From Mycobacterium kyogaense (lineage in GTDB: Bacteria > Actinomycetota > Actinomycetes > Mycobacteriales > Mycobacteriaceae): a DNA stretch of 64,000 nt. Below the pieces are notes generated by a model, which saw only the letters and a program-made list of their open reading frames with translations, did no database searches and was not told the DNA's origin. Position 1 is the stretch's first letter, and every line of letters starts with the position of its first letter. Positions 52,337 to 61,084 of this stretch are shown here, one piece after another. The stretch lies in contig NZ_QJUA01000026.1 in the NCBI RefSeq assembly GCF_003254575.1, forward strand, positions 1-64,000. Reading direction: 5' to 3'. The position numbers were made by a program, and so were the translations under genes.

Positions 52337-53524
52337 ATGACCGACGTCGAGATCTACCTCAACCCCGCCGCGAAGCCGGCCGTGCCGACGGCCGGGTTCG
52401 CCGCCGAGAGCCGTGTCCCCCAGGACACGCATCGCACCCTGCCCGGCTATCGACCGACCGCGGTGCACTCCTGTCCGGGTCTCGCTGTCCGGCTCGGCGT
52501 GCGCACCGTCCTGGTGAAGGACGAGTCCGAGCGGCTCGGCCTGCCGTCCTTCAAGATCCTGGGCGCATCCTGGGCGGCGTTGACCACCGTGCAGGCAGCC
52601 TGGGGCGCCGACACGAACGGCCCGCTGTCGGTCGAATCGGTGCGCGCCTCAATCGGTTCCACCGATGGTCGGGGTCTGGTCGCCGCCACGGACGGCAATC
52701 ACGGCCGCGGGGTGGCCCGTGTCGCGGCCATGCTGGGCCTGGAAGCGACGATCCTGGTTCCCGCCGGCACGGCGCAGGCGCGCATCGACGCGATCGCCTC
52801 CGAGGGCGCCTCGGTCGACGTCGTGGACGGCACGTACGACGACGCGATCGCCGCGTCCGCGCGCCTGGCCGACAACGATCACCTCGTGGTCTCGGACACG
52901 TCGTGGGAGGGATACTCGGCCGCACCGCGCGCGGTGGTCGAGGGCTACTCGACGCTCTTCTACGAGATCGACGACGTCATCGACGCGCACGGTCTCCCCC
53001 GCCCCGATGTCGTTGCGCTGCAAGCCGGAGTGGGCGCGTTCGCGGCCTCGGGCCTGCGTCACTACCGAGACGGGCGGCCGAACCCGCCCAGCACCGTCGT
53101 CGTCGAGCCGGCGAGCGCCAACTGCCTGATGGCCTCCGCCCGCGCCGGCGGACTGACGCTGGTGCCCGGCCCGCACCCGTCGTCGATGGCCGGTCTGAAC
53201 TGCGGCATGCCGTCGGAACTGGTGTGGCCCGTATTGGCTTCGGGCACAGACATTTTCGTCGGCATCGCCGACACCTACGCCGAGGACGCGATGCGCGCAC
53301 TCGCCGACGAAGGCATCGTGGCGGGTGAGTCGGGAGCAGCGGGCCTGGGCGGCCTCCTCGCGCTCGCGGAGCGAGGCACCCCCGAAGAGCGGGCGCACGC
53401 GGGACTCGATCCCGACGCCTGTGTGCTGCTGGTCAACACCGAAGGTGCCACCGATCCCTCCAACTACGAACGTGTCGTGGGCCGCCCGGCCACCGACGTC
53501 GCCACCGCTCTCGAACCGCACTGA
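52337..53524 (+). CDS. Diaminopropionate ammonia-lyase-like PLP enzyme
   Basis: A 395-residue fold-type II PLP enzyme. The PLP lysine is in PSFKILGASWA, the phosphate loop and glycine-rich motifs are GVGAFAASGL and GESGAAGLGGL, and DGNHGRGVA is the substrate loop. Such enzymes cleave 2,3-diaminopropionate to pyruvate and two ammonia, and some accept other beta-substituted alanines. Length matches E. coli YgeX (398). Together with an M20 protein and NCS1 permeases nearby it recalls the E. coli ygeX-ygeY ureide/purine cluster, suggesting a pathway that yields diaminopropionate or a related amino acid. Confidence 0.85.
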   Translation: MTDVEIYLNPAAKPAVPTAGFAAESRVPQDTHRTLPGYRPTAVHSCPGLAVRLGVRTVLVKDESERLGLPSFKILGASWAALTTVQAAWGADTNGPLSVESVRASIGSTDGRGLVAATDGNHGRGVARVAAMLGLEATILVPAGTAQARIDAIASEGASVDVVDGTYDDAIAASARLADNDHLVVSDTSWEGYSAAPRAVVEGYSTLFYEIDDVIDAHGLPRPDVVALQAGVGAFAASGLRHYRDGRPNPPSTVVVEPASANCLMASARAGGLTLVPGPHPSSMAGLNCGMPSELVWPVLASGTDIFVGIADTYAEDAMRALADEGIVAGESGAAGLGGLLALAERGTPEERAHAGLDPDACVLLVNTEGATDPSNYERVVGRPATDVATALEPH

Positions 53525-53535
53525 GGAGCACGCGC

Positions 53536-54987
53536 ATGTCTCACACCCCGGAGACGGTCGAATCCACCCGCCTCGAGTCCAGTCACATCGACGTCATCGA
53601 TCCCGATCAGCGACACGGCAGAGCCCGCGACCTCTTCACGGTCTGGTTCTCCGGCAATCTCAGCATCGGCAACGCGATCTTCGGCGCGTTGGCGATCGTC
53701 GTCGGCAACAGCTTCTGGTGGTCCGTCGTCGCGGTGCTGGTCGGCAACATCGTGGGCGGGACGTTCATGGCGCTGCACTCGGTGCAGGGTGCGAGACTGG
53801 GCGTCCCCCAACTGATCCAGAGTCGGGGACAGTTCGGCTTCCTCGGCGCACTGCTTCCCGTCGTCCTGGCGGCTCTCCTCTACTGCGGCTTCTTCGTCGT
53901 CACCGCAGTGCTGGGTGGGCAGGCTCTGTCGGCGGCCATGCCGAACACCTTCAGCGTCAACGGCGGTCTGGTGGGGCTCTCGCTCGTCAGCCTGGGCATC
54001 GCGTTGCTCGGTTACCGCGCCATTCACGTCGCCGCACGCTGGGCCATCTGGCCGCTCGCGGCCGCGGTCGTGGTGGTCACCATCGGATCGATCTCCCACA
54101 GCGGCATCGCGCTCACCGCCGGCCCGTTCCAGCCCGGACCGTTCTTCACCGCGGTCGGCCTCATGGCGACGTTCCTGCTGACGTACGCGCCCTATGTCTC
54201 CGACTACTCGCGGTACCTGCCCGTCGAGGTGTCCGCGAAATCCTGCTTCGGCTGGACGTTCAGCGGGGTGTTCGTATCGGCGACGTGGTGCAACCTGCTG
54301 GGTGTGGTGTTGGCAGTCCAGATCGGCGGCACGGACATGTTTCTCGCCACCCGCGAGGTGGTCGGTGTCGAATGGATTGCCGTGGCCACGCTGTTGGTCA
54401 CCGCACTCGCGATCGCGGGCAACAACGCGTTGAACCTCTACGGCGGGATGCTCAATCTCATCACCGCGATCTCGTCGTTCAAAGATGTCCGACCCTCGGT
54501 CCTGGTCCGCCTCGGTTTCCTGTTGCCGACCTTCGCGATCGGACTGTGGCTGGGGCTCACCGTCACCGATGACTTCTCCGCACAGCTCACCAACTTCTTG
54601 TCGTTCCTGACCCTCGGTTTCGTCCCGTGGGGTGCGATCAATCTGCTCGACTTCTACCTTGTGAGGCATGGAAGCTACGACGTGACAGCATTTTTCACTC
54701 GTCGCGGCGGCGTCTACAACCATGATCCCGCCACGTGGACATACGGCGGGGTCAACTTCCAGGCGCTCGTCGCCTACGTGATCGGGGTGGCCGTCTCGTT
54801 GCCCTTCGTCAATAACGGCTGGTACGCCGGGCCGATCGCGCAGCAGCTCGGAGGTGCGGACCTGTCCTGGGTGCCGGGCCTGCTCGTCACCGGCGCCGTG
54901 TACCTCGGCGTCACCACGATCGCCGGGGCGCGACGTGGCTCGTCGCTCACCACGTTCAACGGCGCGGTTCCGGGAGGGGCACGATGA
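53536..54987 (+). CDS. NCS1-family permease (cytosine/purine/ureide type)
   Basis: A 483-residue transporter with twelve helices of the NCS1 family. The DLFTVWFSGNLSIGNAIFGA and GARLGVPQLIQSRGQFGFLG segments match the family core. ATG 53536 follows GAGGAG. It sits between the ammonia-lyase and the second SDR in one operon, so it most probably imports the compound that the island degrades. It is clearly a different paralogue from the one at 4647-6164. Confidence 0.84.
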   Translation: MSHTPETVESTRLESSHIDVIDPDQRHGRARDLFTVWFSGNLSIGNAIFGALAIVVGNSFWWSVVAVLVGNIVGGTFMALHSVQGARLGVPQLIQSRGQFGFLGALLPVVLAALLYCGFFVVTAVLGGQALSAAMPNTFSVNGGLVGLSLVSLGIALLGYRAIHVAARWAIWPLAAAVVVVTIGSISHSGIALTAGPFQPGPFFTAVGLMATFLLTYAPYVSDYSRYLPVEVSAKSCFGWTFSGVFVSATWCNLLGVVLAVQIGGTDMFLATREVVGVEWIAVATLLVTALAIAGNNALNLYGGMLNLITAISSFKDVRPSVLVRLGFLLPTFAIGLWLGLTVTDDFSAQLTNFLSFLTLGFVPWGAINLLDFYLVRHGSYDVTAFFTRRGGVYNHDPATWTYGGVNFQALVAYVIGVAVSLPFVNNGWYAGPIAQQLGGADLSWVPGLLVTGAVYLGVTTIAGARRGSSLTTFNGAVPGGAR

Positions 54988-55781
54988 CCCAAGCACTACT
55001 GCATGGCCGCACCGCGGTGGTCACCGGTGCGGCGCGCGGGATCGGGCTGAGCATCGCCAGTCGCCTTGCCGCTCATGGCGCTGCGGTGGCGCTGATCGAT
55101 CTCGACGAGCAACAGACCCGCGCTGCTGCCCGCCAGGTCGAGGAATCGACGGGCGGTCGCACCATGGGCCTGGCCGCCGACGTGACCGACGCCGCGCATC
55201 TGCGCAGAGCGGCCGACGAGATTGAGGCGACTCTCGGCCCCGTCGACGTGGTGATCCCCAACGCCGGCATCCTCGTGCTCAAGACCGCCCTGGAGATCAA
55301 GCCCGCGGAGTTCGACGCCGTCCTGCGCGTCAACCTCACCGGAGCCTTCCTCACCGCCGTCGAGTTCGCCCGCCGGATGCCCGAGAGTGGAGCCGACGGT
55401 CGGATCATCTTCACGTCGTCGTTGTTCGGACTCCGCGGCGGAGTGGGCAACTCCGCTTATGCCGCATCGAAATTCGGCATCATCGGGCTGGCGCAGAGCA
55501 TGGCCGCCGAGCTCGCCCCGGCCGGAATCCGAGTCAACAGCGTGTGCCCCGGCCAGATCGAGTCGGCGATGATCCGGCAGTTGTTCTCCGACCGCGCCGC
55601 CGCCAACGGCACCGATCCCGAATCCGAGCGGGAGGCGTTCGCTCGCCACATTCCCCTCGGTGGTTTGGGCGACCCCCATGACGTCGCGGACACGTACGTC
55701 TACCTCGCCTCGTCACTGAGCAGTTACGTCACCGGTCAGCACATCGTCGTCGACGGTGGCTGGAGCGTGGGTTCCGCCTGA
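54984..55781 (+). CDS. SDR-family oxidoreductase
   Basis: A 265-residue classical SDR. GAARGIG is the cofactor loop, D at the end of strand 2 (LIDLDEQQ) suggests NAD preference, NAGI the structural Asn, Ser in FTSSLFG and YAASK as the YxxxK pair; it ends GQHIVVDGGW. It overlaps the permease stop (ATGA) and is the last gene of the operon that begins at 51096. Confidence 0.85.
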   Translation: MTQALLHGRTAVVTGAARGIGLSIASRLAAHGAAVALIDLDEQQTRAAARQVEESTGGRTMGLAADVTDAAHLRRAADEIEATLGPVDVVIPNAGILVLKTALEIKPAEFDAVLRVNLTGAFLTAVEFARRMPESGADGRIIFTSSLFGLRGGVGNSAYAASKFGIIGLAQSMAAELAPAGIRVNSVCPGQIESAMIRQLFSDRAAANGTDPESEREAFARHIPLGGLGDPHDVADTYVYLASSLSSYVTGQHIVVDGGWSVGSA

Positions 55782-56082
55782 CATGACGACCGACAGATGG
55801 ATCGGGCGGAAGCGACGCCGCCGGCCCCGATGGCCATTGCTCCCCCATCAACAGACATCAGGACCGGCGCGCCACTGCAAAGGCTTCGCTCAACCCCTCA
55901 CTGCGCGCGCCTCGACAGTCCCGACGAGAGAAACCATGAGCATTCTACATAAACAACGCCGTTTCTGAGAAACGTTAAGAATTCGCCTCCGCCGTAGTTC
56001 CAGGTCAGGTCTGCCATACTGCGTAGGCCCTGCATCAGCTGAGCCCATGCCGATGCTGCATCGTTCACAAGGAGCGCCCCCA
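55782..56082 (+). other. Intergenic region upstream of tetR pair
   Basis: A 301-bp gap. Short frames such as 55756-55968 have no family resemblance and are left out. The gap holds a palindromic operator (55960-55974), a possible -10 CATACT (56015-56020) and an AAGGAG site at 56069-56074. Confidence 0.5.
55960..55974. promoter_or_regulatory. Palindromic operator candidate for TetR at 56083
   Basis: CGTTTCTGAGAAACG is a perfect 6+3+6 palindrome about 110 bp upstream of the regulator start, followed by a possible promoter. Its size and position fit TetR autoregulation. Confidence 0.5.
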
Positions 56083-56676
56083 GTGGCTGAGCGGCTCGTC
56101 GCCGGCCGTCACCACCTCAGCCGAGCAGAGGTGGCGGCCCATCAGAAGCAACGCCTGTTCAAGGCGCTTGCGACGGTGATGGCTGCCAACGGCTACATCA
56201 ACACCACCGTCGACGACGTGATCAAGGAAGCCAAGGTCTCCCGCGCCACGTTCTACGAGCACTTCGATTCCAAGCAGGACCTCTTCATGTCCGGCTACGG
56301 GCGTGCGCAGCGACGAATCATCACGGCGATCCGCGAGGTCCCGGTCACCGGCACCCCGATGGAACGCTTCGGCGTCATGCTGGACCGATACCTGGGGTTC
56401 ATCGCTCTCGATCCGATACGGGCGCGGCTCTACCTGCTCGAGGTCTACGCCGCAGGCCCGGAAGCGATGCGCCGTCGCGTCGAATTGCAGCAGGAGTTCG
56501 TCGCCGGGGTGGCGCAGATCTTCGACGCACGCGACGACGCCGACCTGTTCTCCTGTCAGGCCCTGGTCGCCGCCGTGTCGACGTTGGTGACCAATGCCCT
56601 CACCCGCGGCGACGACGTCACCGCACTACGCGGGCCGATCCTCGCCCACACGGCACGCGTCATGGACCGCGGATGA
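56083..56676 (+). CDS. TetR-family regulator
   Basis: A 197-residue TetR regulator, HTH near residues 35-65 (TTVDDVIKEAKVSRATFYEHFDSKQDLF). The start GTG 56083 has AAGGAG 8 nt upstream and is preferred to the ATG at 56047. Its stop overlaps the next TetR gene (ATGA), which in turn overlaps the MFS gene, so three genes form one coupled unit. Confidence 0.83.
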   Translation: MAERLVAGRHHLSRAEVAAHQKQRLFKALATVMAANGYINTTVDDVIKEAKVSRATFYEHFDSKQDLFMSGYGRAQRRIITAIREVPVTGTPMERFGVMLDRYLGFIALDPIRARLYLLEVYAAGPEAMRRRVELQQEFVAGVAQIFDARDDADLFSCQALVAAVSTLVTNALTRGDDVTALRGPILAHTARVMDRG

Positions 56677-57248
56677 CGGGCGAACCACTCGGTCTGCGCG
56701 AGCGCAAGAAGACGCAGACCCGCCGCGCGATCCGGCGCGCGGCATTCGAACTCTTCACCGTGCAGGGCTTCGGCGCGACCACGGTCGAGCAGATCGCCGA
56801 GGCCGCGCAGGTCTCGCCGCGGACCTTCTACCGCTACTTCAACGTCAAGGAAGCGGTGCTGATCTCAGAAGATCACTCACCGCTGATCGTGGCGGCGTTT
56901 CGCGCCGCGCCGCGGCACCTGACCCCCATCGCCGCGTATGAGTACGCCGCAGCCCAGGTGTTCGGTGGATTGTCCGACGACGATCGGCACGACGATCTCG
57001 TCGGGCAGCGTCTGCTCTATCAGATCCCCGAGGCGCACGGGCTGATCTACGTCGAGTTCATCAAACTGATCGAGCTCATCACCGATGCTCTGCAGGACCG
57101 GTTCGACGAGCCGACCGACATTGCCGAACGACGGGTGCTGGCGGGCGCGATGGTCGGTGTGATCTTCGGCGCCGCGCACAACAACCCGCTGCCCGAGAAA
57201 ACCGTCCCGCAGGCCCTGGCGGTTCTCGACGCAAAATTGTCCCCGTGA
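56673..57248 (+). CDS. TetR-family regulator of MFS exporter
   Basis: A 191-residue TetR regulator with HTH TTVEQIAEAAQVSPRTFYRYF near residues 35-60. It is coupled by overlaps to another TetR gene upstream and to the MFS exporter downstream (GTGA). Encoding two repressors with one exporter implies two signals or a relay, which is inference. Confidence 0.85.
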   Translation: MTGEPLGLRERKKTQTRRAIRRAAFELFTVQGFGATTVEQIAEAAQVSPRTFYRYFNVKEAVLISEDHSPLIVAAFRAAPRHLTPIAAYEYAAAQVFGGLSDDDRHDDLVGQRLLYQIPEAHGLIYVEFIKLIELITDALQDRFDEPTDIAERRVLAGAMVGVIFGAAHNNPLPEKTVPQALAVLDAKLSP

Positions 57249-58822
57249 CGAGTTCGACCTGGGCGCCGCTGCGCTCACCGGTCTTCCGCGCGCTGTGGAT
57301 CGCGCAGTTGGTGTCCAACCTCGGCACCTGGATGCAGACCGTCGGCGCCCAGTGGATGCTCGTCGGCGATCCGCGGGCCGACGTCCTCGTGCCGCTGGTG
57401 CAGACCGCGACGACGCTGCCGGTCATGCTGCTCGCGCTGCCGTCCGGTGTGCTGGCCGATCTGGTGGACCGGCGACGGCTGCTGCTCGCGACGCAGGGCG
57501 CGATGGCTGCCGGGGTGGCGTTCCTGGCGGCGCTGACCGGGTTCGGGTTGACGACGCCCGCGGTGCTGCTGATCGTGCTGTTCGTGATCGGCTGCGGGCA
57601 GGCGCTGACCATGCCGGCCTGGCAGGCGATCCAGCCTGATCTGGTTCCACCGCAGCAGATTCCGGCCGCCGCGGCGCTGGGCAGCATGAGCATGAACGGC
57701 GCGCGGGCGATCGGGCCCGCGATCGCGGGCGCGCTGGTGTCGCTGGCCGGGCCGACGTTGGTGTTCGGGCTGAACGCGGTGTCGTTCATCGGGATCGTCG
57801 CGGTGCTGCTGTGGTGGCGCCGGCCCCCGGTGCAGCACGACTACCCGCCGGAGCGCGCGATGGCGGCGTTGAGCGCGGGCGGTCGCTTCATCCGCAGTTC
57901 GCCGATCGTGCGGCGCATCCTGCTGCGCACGGCGCTGTTCATCGCCCCGGCGAGCGCGCTGTGGGGACTCCTGCCGGTGATCGCTGCCGACCAGCTGCAG
58001 CTCTCGTCGGCGGGGTATGGGTTGCTGCTCGGCGCCCTCGGCGTCGGGGCCCTGCTGGGCGCGTTGGTGCTCTCGCGGCTGCGGTCGCGGTTCGGCGCCA
58101 ACATGCTGCTGACGGCCGGGGCGGTCGGGTTCGCCGCGGCGACCGCGGTGTTGGCGTTGGTGCCGATCTTCGGGGTCGTGATCGCGGCGCTGGTGGTGGG
58201 CGGCGCGTCGTGGCTGCTGTCGTTGTCGACGCTGAACGCGTCGATGCAGCTGAGCTTGCCGGCGTGGGTGCGGGCGCGCGGGCTGTCGGTGTACCAGCTG
58301 ATCTTCATGGGCGGGCAGGCGCTGGGGTCGGTGGTCTGGGGCGTGCTGGCGGGTGCGACGACGAGCGTCACGAGCCTGCTGGTCAGCGTCGGGTTGCTGC
58401 TGGCGTGCGGGCTGTCGTCGCTGTGGTGGCCGTTGCACGCGAAGACCGGGAACCTGGACCTCACGCCGTCGTCGCATTGGCCCGAGCCGTCACTGGTGTT
58501 CGAGCCCGAGCCGCTCGACGGGCCGGTGCTGGTGCTGACGTCCTACCGCGTGCTGCCGGAGAACGAGGAGCAGTTCATCTCGGCGATGACGGTGCTGGGC
58601 CGCTCACGGCAGCGCACGGGCGCCTCGCAGTGGCGGCTGTTCCGCAGCGTCGAAGAGGAGTCGACGTTCGTCGAGACGTTCGTGGTGCGGTCCTGGGGCG
58701 AGCACATGCACCAGCACTACACCCGGCTCACCAACCAGGATCAGACGGTCGAGGTGCGGGTCGAGGGGTTGATCGAGGGCTCGGCGACGTCGCACCACTA
58801 CCTGGCGGTCCGCTCAGACTGA
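57245..58822 (+). CDS. MFS transporter with C-terminal soluble domain
   Basis: A 525-residue MFS_3 (EntS-like) exporter. Residues 1-400 carry twelve helices with the family start FRALWIAQLVSNLGTWMQTV and the MSMNGARAIGPAIAGALV segment in TM5. The last 100 residues form a soluble domain of the ferredoxin-like ABM type (VLTSYRVLPENEEQF ... HMHQHYTRLTNQD), a known architecture in this subfamily. It probably extrudes a siderophore or toxic organic compound under control of the upstream TetR pair. Confidence 0.85.
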   Translation: MTSSTWAPLRSPVFRALWIAQLVSNLGTWMQTVGAQWMLVGDPRADVLVPLVQTATTLPVMLLALPSGVLADLVDRRRLLLATQGAMAAGVAFLAALTGFGLTTPAVLLIVLFVIGCGQALTMPAWQAIQPDLVPPQQIPAAAALGSMSMNGARAIGPAIAGALVSLAGPTLVFGLNAVSFIGIVAVLLWWRRPPVQHDYPPERAMAALSAGGRFIRSSPIVRRILLRTALFIAPASALWGLLPVIAADQLQLSSAGYGLLLGALGVGALLGALVLSRLRSRFGANMLLTAGAVGFAAATAVLALVPIFGVVIAALVVGGASWLLSLSTLNASMQLSLPAWVRARGLSVYQLIFMGGQALGSVVWGVLAGATTSVTSLLVSVGLLLACGLSSLWWPLHAKTGNLDLTPSSHWPEPSLVFEPEPLDGPVLVLTSYRVLPENEEQFISAMTVLGRSRQRTGASQWRLFRSVEEESTFVETFVVRSWGEHMHQHYTRLTNQDQTVEVRVEGLIEGSATSHHYLAVRSD

Positions 58823-58845
58823 GCCGTCCACCGGCCAGGACACCG

Positions 58846-59781
58846 CTATTCGCCGTTGACGGCGGCGGCGTACCGGGAGGGCGGGTACGGCAGTTCGATG
58901 CCGCTCTCGTCGTAGGCCCGCAGGATCTCGCGGCGCAGCCGGCGCTGCACCGACCACTGGACACCGGGACGGGTCTTCAGGGTCATCCGCAGGGTGACCT
59001 GGTCGGGGCGCAGCTCCTGCACGCCGAGCATCTCGGGTTCGCCGAGCACCTTCGCCGCGATCTTGGGGTCCTCGAGGGCAGTGTGCGCGGCGTCGAGGGC
59101 CACCTGTTCAGCGCGTTCGACGTCGGCGCTGAGCGCGACCGGCACCTCGATGCGGGCGACGGCGTAGTCCTGGCTCATGTTGCCGACGCGGGCGATCTCG
59201 CCGTTGCGCACGTACCAGAGGGTGCCGTCGATGTCGCGGACGGTGGTGACGCGCAGCCCGACGCTTTCCACCTCGCCGACCGCGTCGCCGAGGTCGACGG
59301 TGTCGCCGACGCCGTACTGGTCTTCGAGCAGCATGAACACGCCGGTCACAAAATCGCGCACCAGGTTCTGCGCGCCGAATCCGATGGCGAGGCCGACGAC
59401 GCCGGCGGAGGCGATGAACGGGGCGATGTTCACGCCGAGGACGTTCAGGATGCCGAGCGCCACCCAGATGAGGAGCACGATCGACGTGGTGGATTTCAGC
59501 ACCGAGGCGATGGTCTGAGCGCGCTGCGCACGGCGTTCGGCGGTGTGGGCGCTCGAGGGAGCGCGGTCGCGAAGGCCACGCAGTAGCGGTGGCTTCTTTC
59601 CGGGTGCGTCTGTGCGTTCCTTCGGAGATCTACCGGTGGCGGCACGGTCGATCATGCGGTGCAGCACGTAGCGCGCGATCAGGACGACCAGGATGTAGGC
59701 AACGATCCGGATGGGAACTTCGAGTAACCAGTGCCGGTTGGTCTCTGTCCATTCGAAGGAAAGGTTGTATACGTCCATCAT
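58846..59781 (-). CDS. MscS-family mechanosensitive channel
   Basis: A 311-residue small-conductance channel with three membrane helices. TM3 is the pore (APFIASAGVVGLAIGFGAQNLV), followed by the beta domain (GDAVGEVESVGLRVTTVRDIDG) and a short C-terminal vestibule. It protects against osmotic downshift. ATG 59781 or 59778 is the start; TACGGT on the minus strand ends 4 or 7 nt upstream, so the mRNA is probably leaderless. A charged cytosolic loop between TM1 and TM2 is longer than in E. coli MscS. Confidence 0.85.
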   Translation of the reverse strand: MMDVYNLSFEWTETNRHWLLEVPIRIVAYILVVLIARYVLHRMIDRAATGRSPKERTDAPGKKPPLLRGLRDRAPSSAHTAERRAQRAQTIASVLKSTTSIVLLIWVALGILNVLGVNIAPFIASAGVVGLAIGFGAQNLVRDFVTGVFMLLEDQYGVGDTVDLGDAVGEVESVGLRVTTVRDIDGTLWYVRNGEIARVGNMSQDYAVARIEVPVALSADVERAEQVALDAAHTALEDPKIAAKVLGEPEMLGVQELRPDQVTLRMTLKTRPGVQWSVQRRLRREILRAYDESGIELPYPPSRYAAAVNGE

Positions 59782-59943
59782 CGCGACCGTACAGTTACCC
59801 ACTCCGCCGAACGCAAATCACGCTGCGGCTGAATCACTTTGGCGCAGCCGGCCTGATGTGCGGCGAATGCCCAGCGCTAGCGACAAAGTCGGCGGCAGGT
59901 GAGCCGCACTAACGAGTTCTGATGACGTGTCGGTGCTCACTCG

Positions 59944-59949
59944 TATCGT
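59944..59949 (+). promoter_or_regulatory. -10 element of leaderless membrane-protein gene
   Basis: TATCGT ends 6 nt before ATG 59956, with no RBS between. Confidence 0.5.
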
Positions 59950-59955
59950 CTGCCC

Positions 59956-60891
59956 ATGGCAGCGCGACGGGATGCGGGGGGCGGCGGTATCGCCGGTGTC
60001 TTCGGCGTGCTGGTGGTCGTCGGGCTGATCGTCAAGTACATCTGGTTCATCGTCGGCGCACTCGTGGTCGCGGCGGTGGTCACGGGGGTGTACTACGCGG
60101 CGAGCGCCGCGCTGCGGCGGGCCGACGAGCAACGCCGCCTCGCTGAGCGCCGTGAGCAGGAGTTGTGGATGCGCGCCGAACGGCAGCGCCGATGGACCAT
60201 GCTCGACGACAGCCGCGCCATTTATGGCGCCGACGGCGATGGTCCGACGCGTGCCGTGCTGGAGTCACGACCCGAGGGCGGGCCGGTCGCGCGGCTGGCG
60301 CGCACCGCGGGCGAGCTCGCGACGCTGAAGAGGAAGAAGCCTCGCGCATGGCAGGTCGCGGTGTTCGGGTCGGTGCTGCGGCAGCGCACCGCCGAGTTGG
60401 CGCCGCGGCTGCGCGACAGTCGCTCGGGCTTCACCACGGCCGACGGCATGCACGTCTCGTCGGGGCCTCCCCTCGCGGACGTCCTGCTCGGCCTGATCGA
60501 CCAGATGCTGTCCACGTCGCGTCAGCTCGCCGACTTCCTCGCCACCTGTGTGGCGATCCCCGACGAAGACGATGCCGACGCGGTCGAGCACACGGCGCAC
60601 CGCCTGATGGACTACCAGGTGCGCCTGCTCGAGTTGTCCGAACGCTGTCGCGCGTTGTCCGCACCGTCGGCGTACACCGACGTGATCAGCTCGTGCGCAA
60701 GGATTCTCGACACACCCATCCACGGGTTCCAGGAGTTCGTGGACGAGTATCTCGAGGTGGTCGACGCGTTGCCGCGACTGCTCGAACACGTGACGGGCCG
60801 CCTCGAGGTACCGGCGATCGTGCTCGATCTCGCGATCGACGACACGTTGTTCGACACGACGACCACGGGCCTTCAGGCAATGCAGCGATGA
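59956..60891 (+). CDS. Hypothetical membrane-anchored protein
   Basis: A 311-residue protein I do not recognise. Two adjacent hydrophobic helices at residues 15-52 (VVVGLIVKYIWFIVGALVVA) anchor it, then comes a basic, Arg-rich helix (ADEQRRLAERREQELWMRAERQ, shown in part) and a largely helical cytosolic region of about 220 residues. There are no catalytic motifs or cysteine pairs. It is leaderless and monocistronic. It could be a scaffold or signalling adaptor, but nothing proves this. Confidence 0.6.
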   Translation: MAARRDAGGGGIAGVFGVLVVVGLIVKYIWFIVGALVVAAVVTGVYYAASAALRRADEQRRLAERREQELWMRAERQRRWTMLDDSRAIYGADGDGPTRAVLESRPEGGPVARLARTAGELATLKRKKPRAWQVAVFGSVLRQRTAELAPRLRDSRSGFTTADGMHVSSGPPLADVLLGLIDQMLSTSRQLADFLATCVAIPDEDDADAVEHTAHRLMDYQVRLLELSERCRALSAPSAYTDVISSCARILDTPIHGFQEFVDEYLEVVDALPRLLEHVTGRLEVPAIVLDLAIDDTLFDTTTTGLQAMQR

Positions 60892-60976
60892 TTGCTCGAC
60901 GGAGCAATAACTGACGCGGACGTCGATCAAAGATCGATCTCTGCCGCCGAATTCGTGACGTTCGTGAGCGCGCCTC

Positions 60977-61005
60977 TTGTTTGCACAACGTTCGCTGGCT
61001 ACTGT
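60977..61005 (+). promoter_or_regulatory. Promoter of PE-PPE-domain gene
   Basis: TTGTTT (60977-60982), a 17-bp spacer and TACTGT (61000-61005). The leader of about 75 nt carries AGAAGGA before ATG 61085. Confidence 0.45.
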
Positions 61006-61084
61006 CACGGGTACTGGGAACCCGTTGCACGCAGCGCTCTCGGTTGGGTCGGGGATCCATGCCGTTGTCGAGAAGGATTTGCCC

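Noticed and set aside
55756..55968. 70-codon frame after the last SDR
   Set aside because: No RBS, Arg/Pro-rich composition and no family resemblance. It overlaps the SDR end and an operator palindrome.
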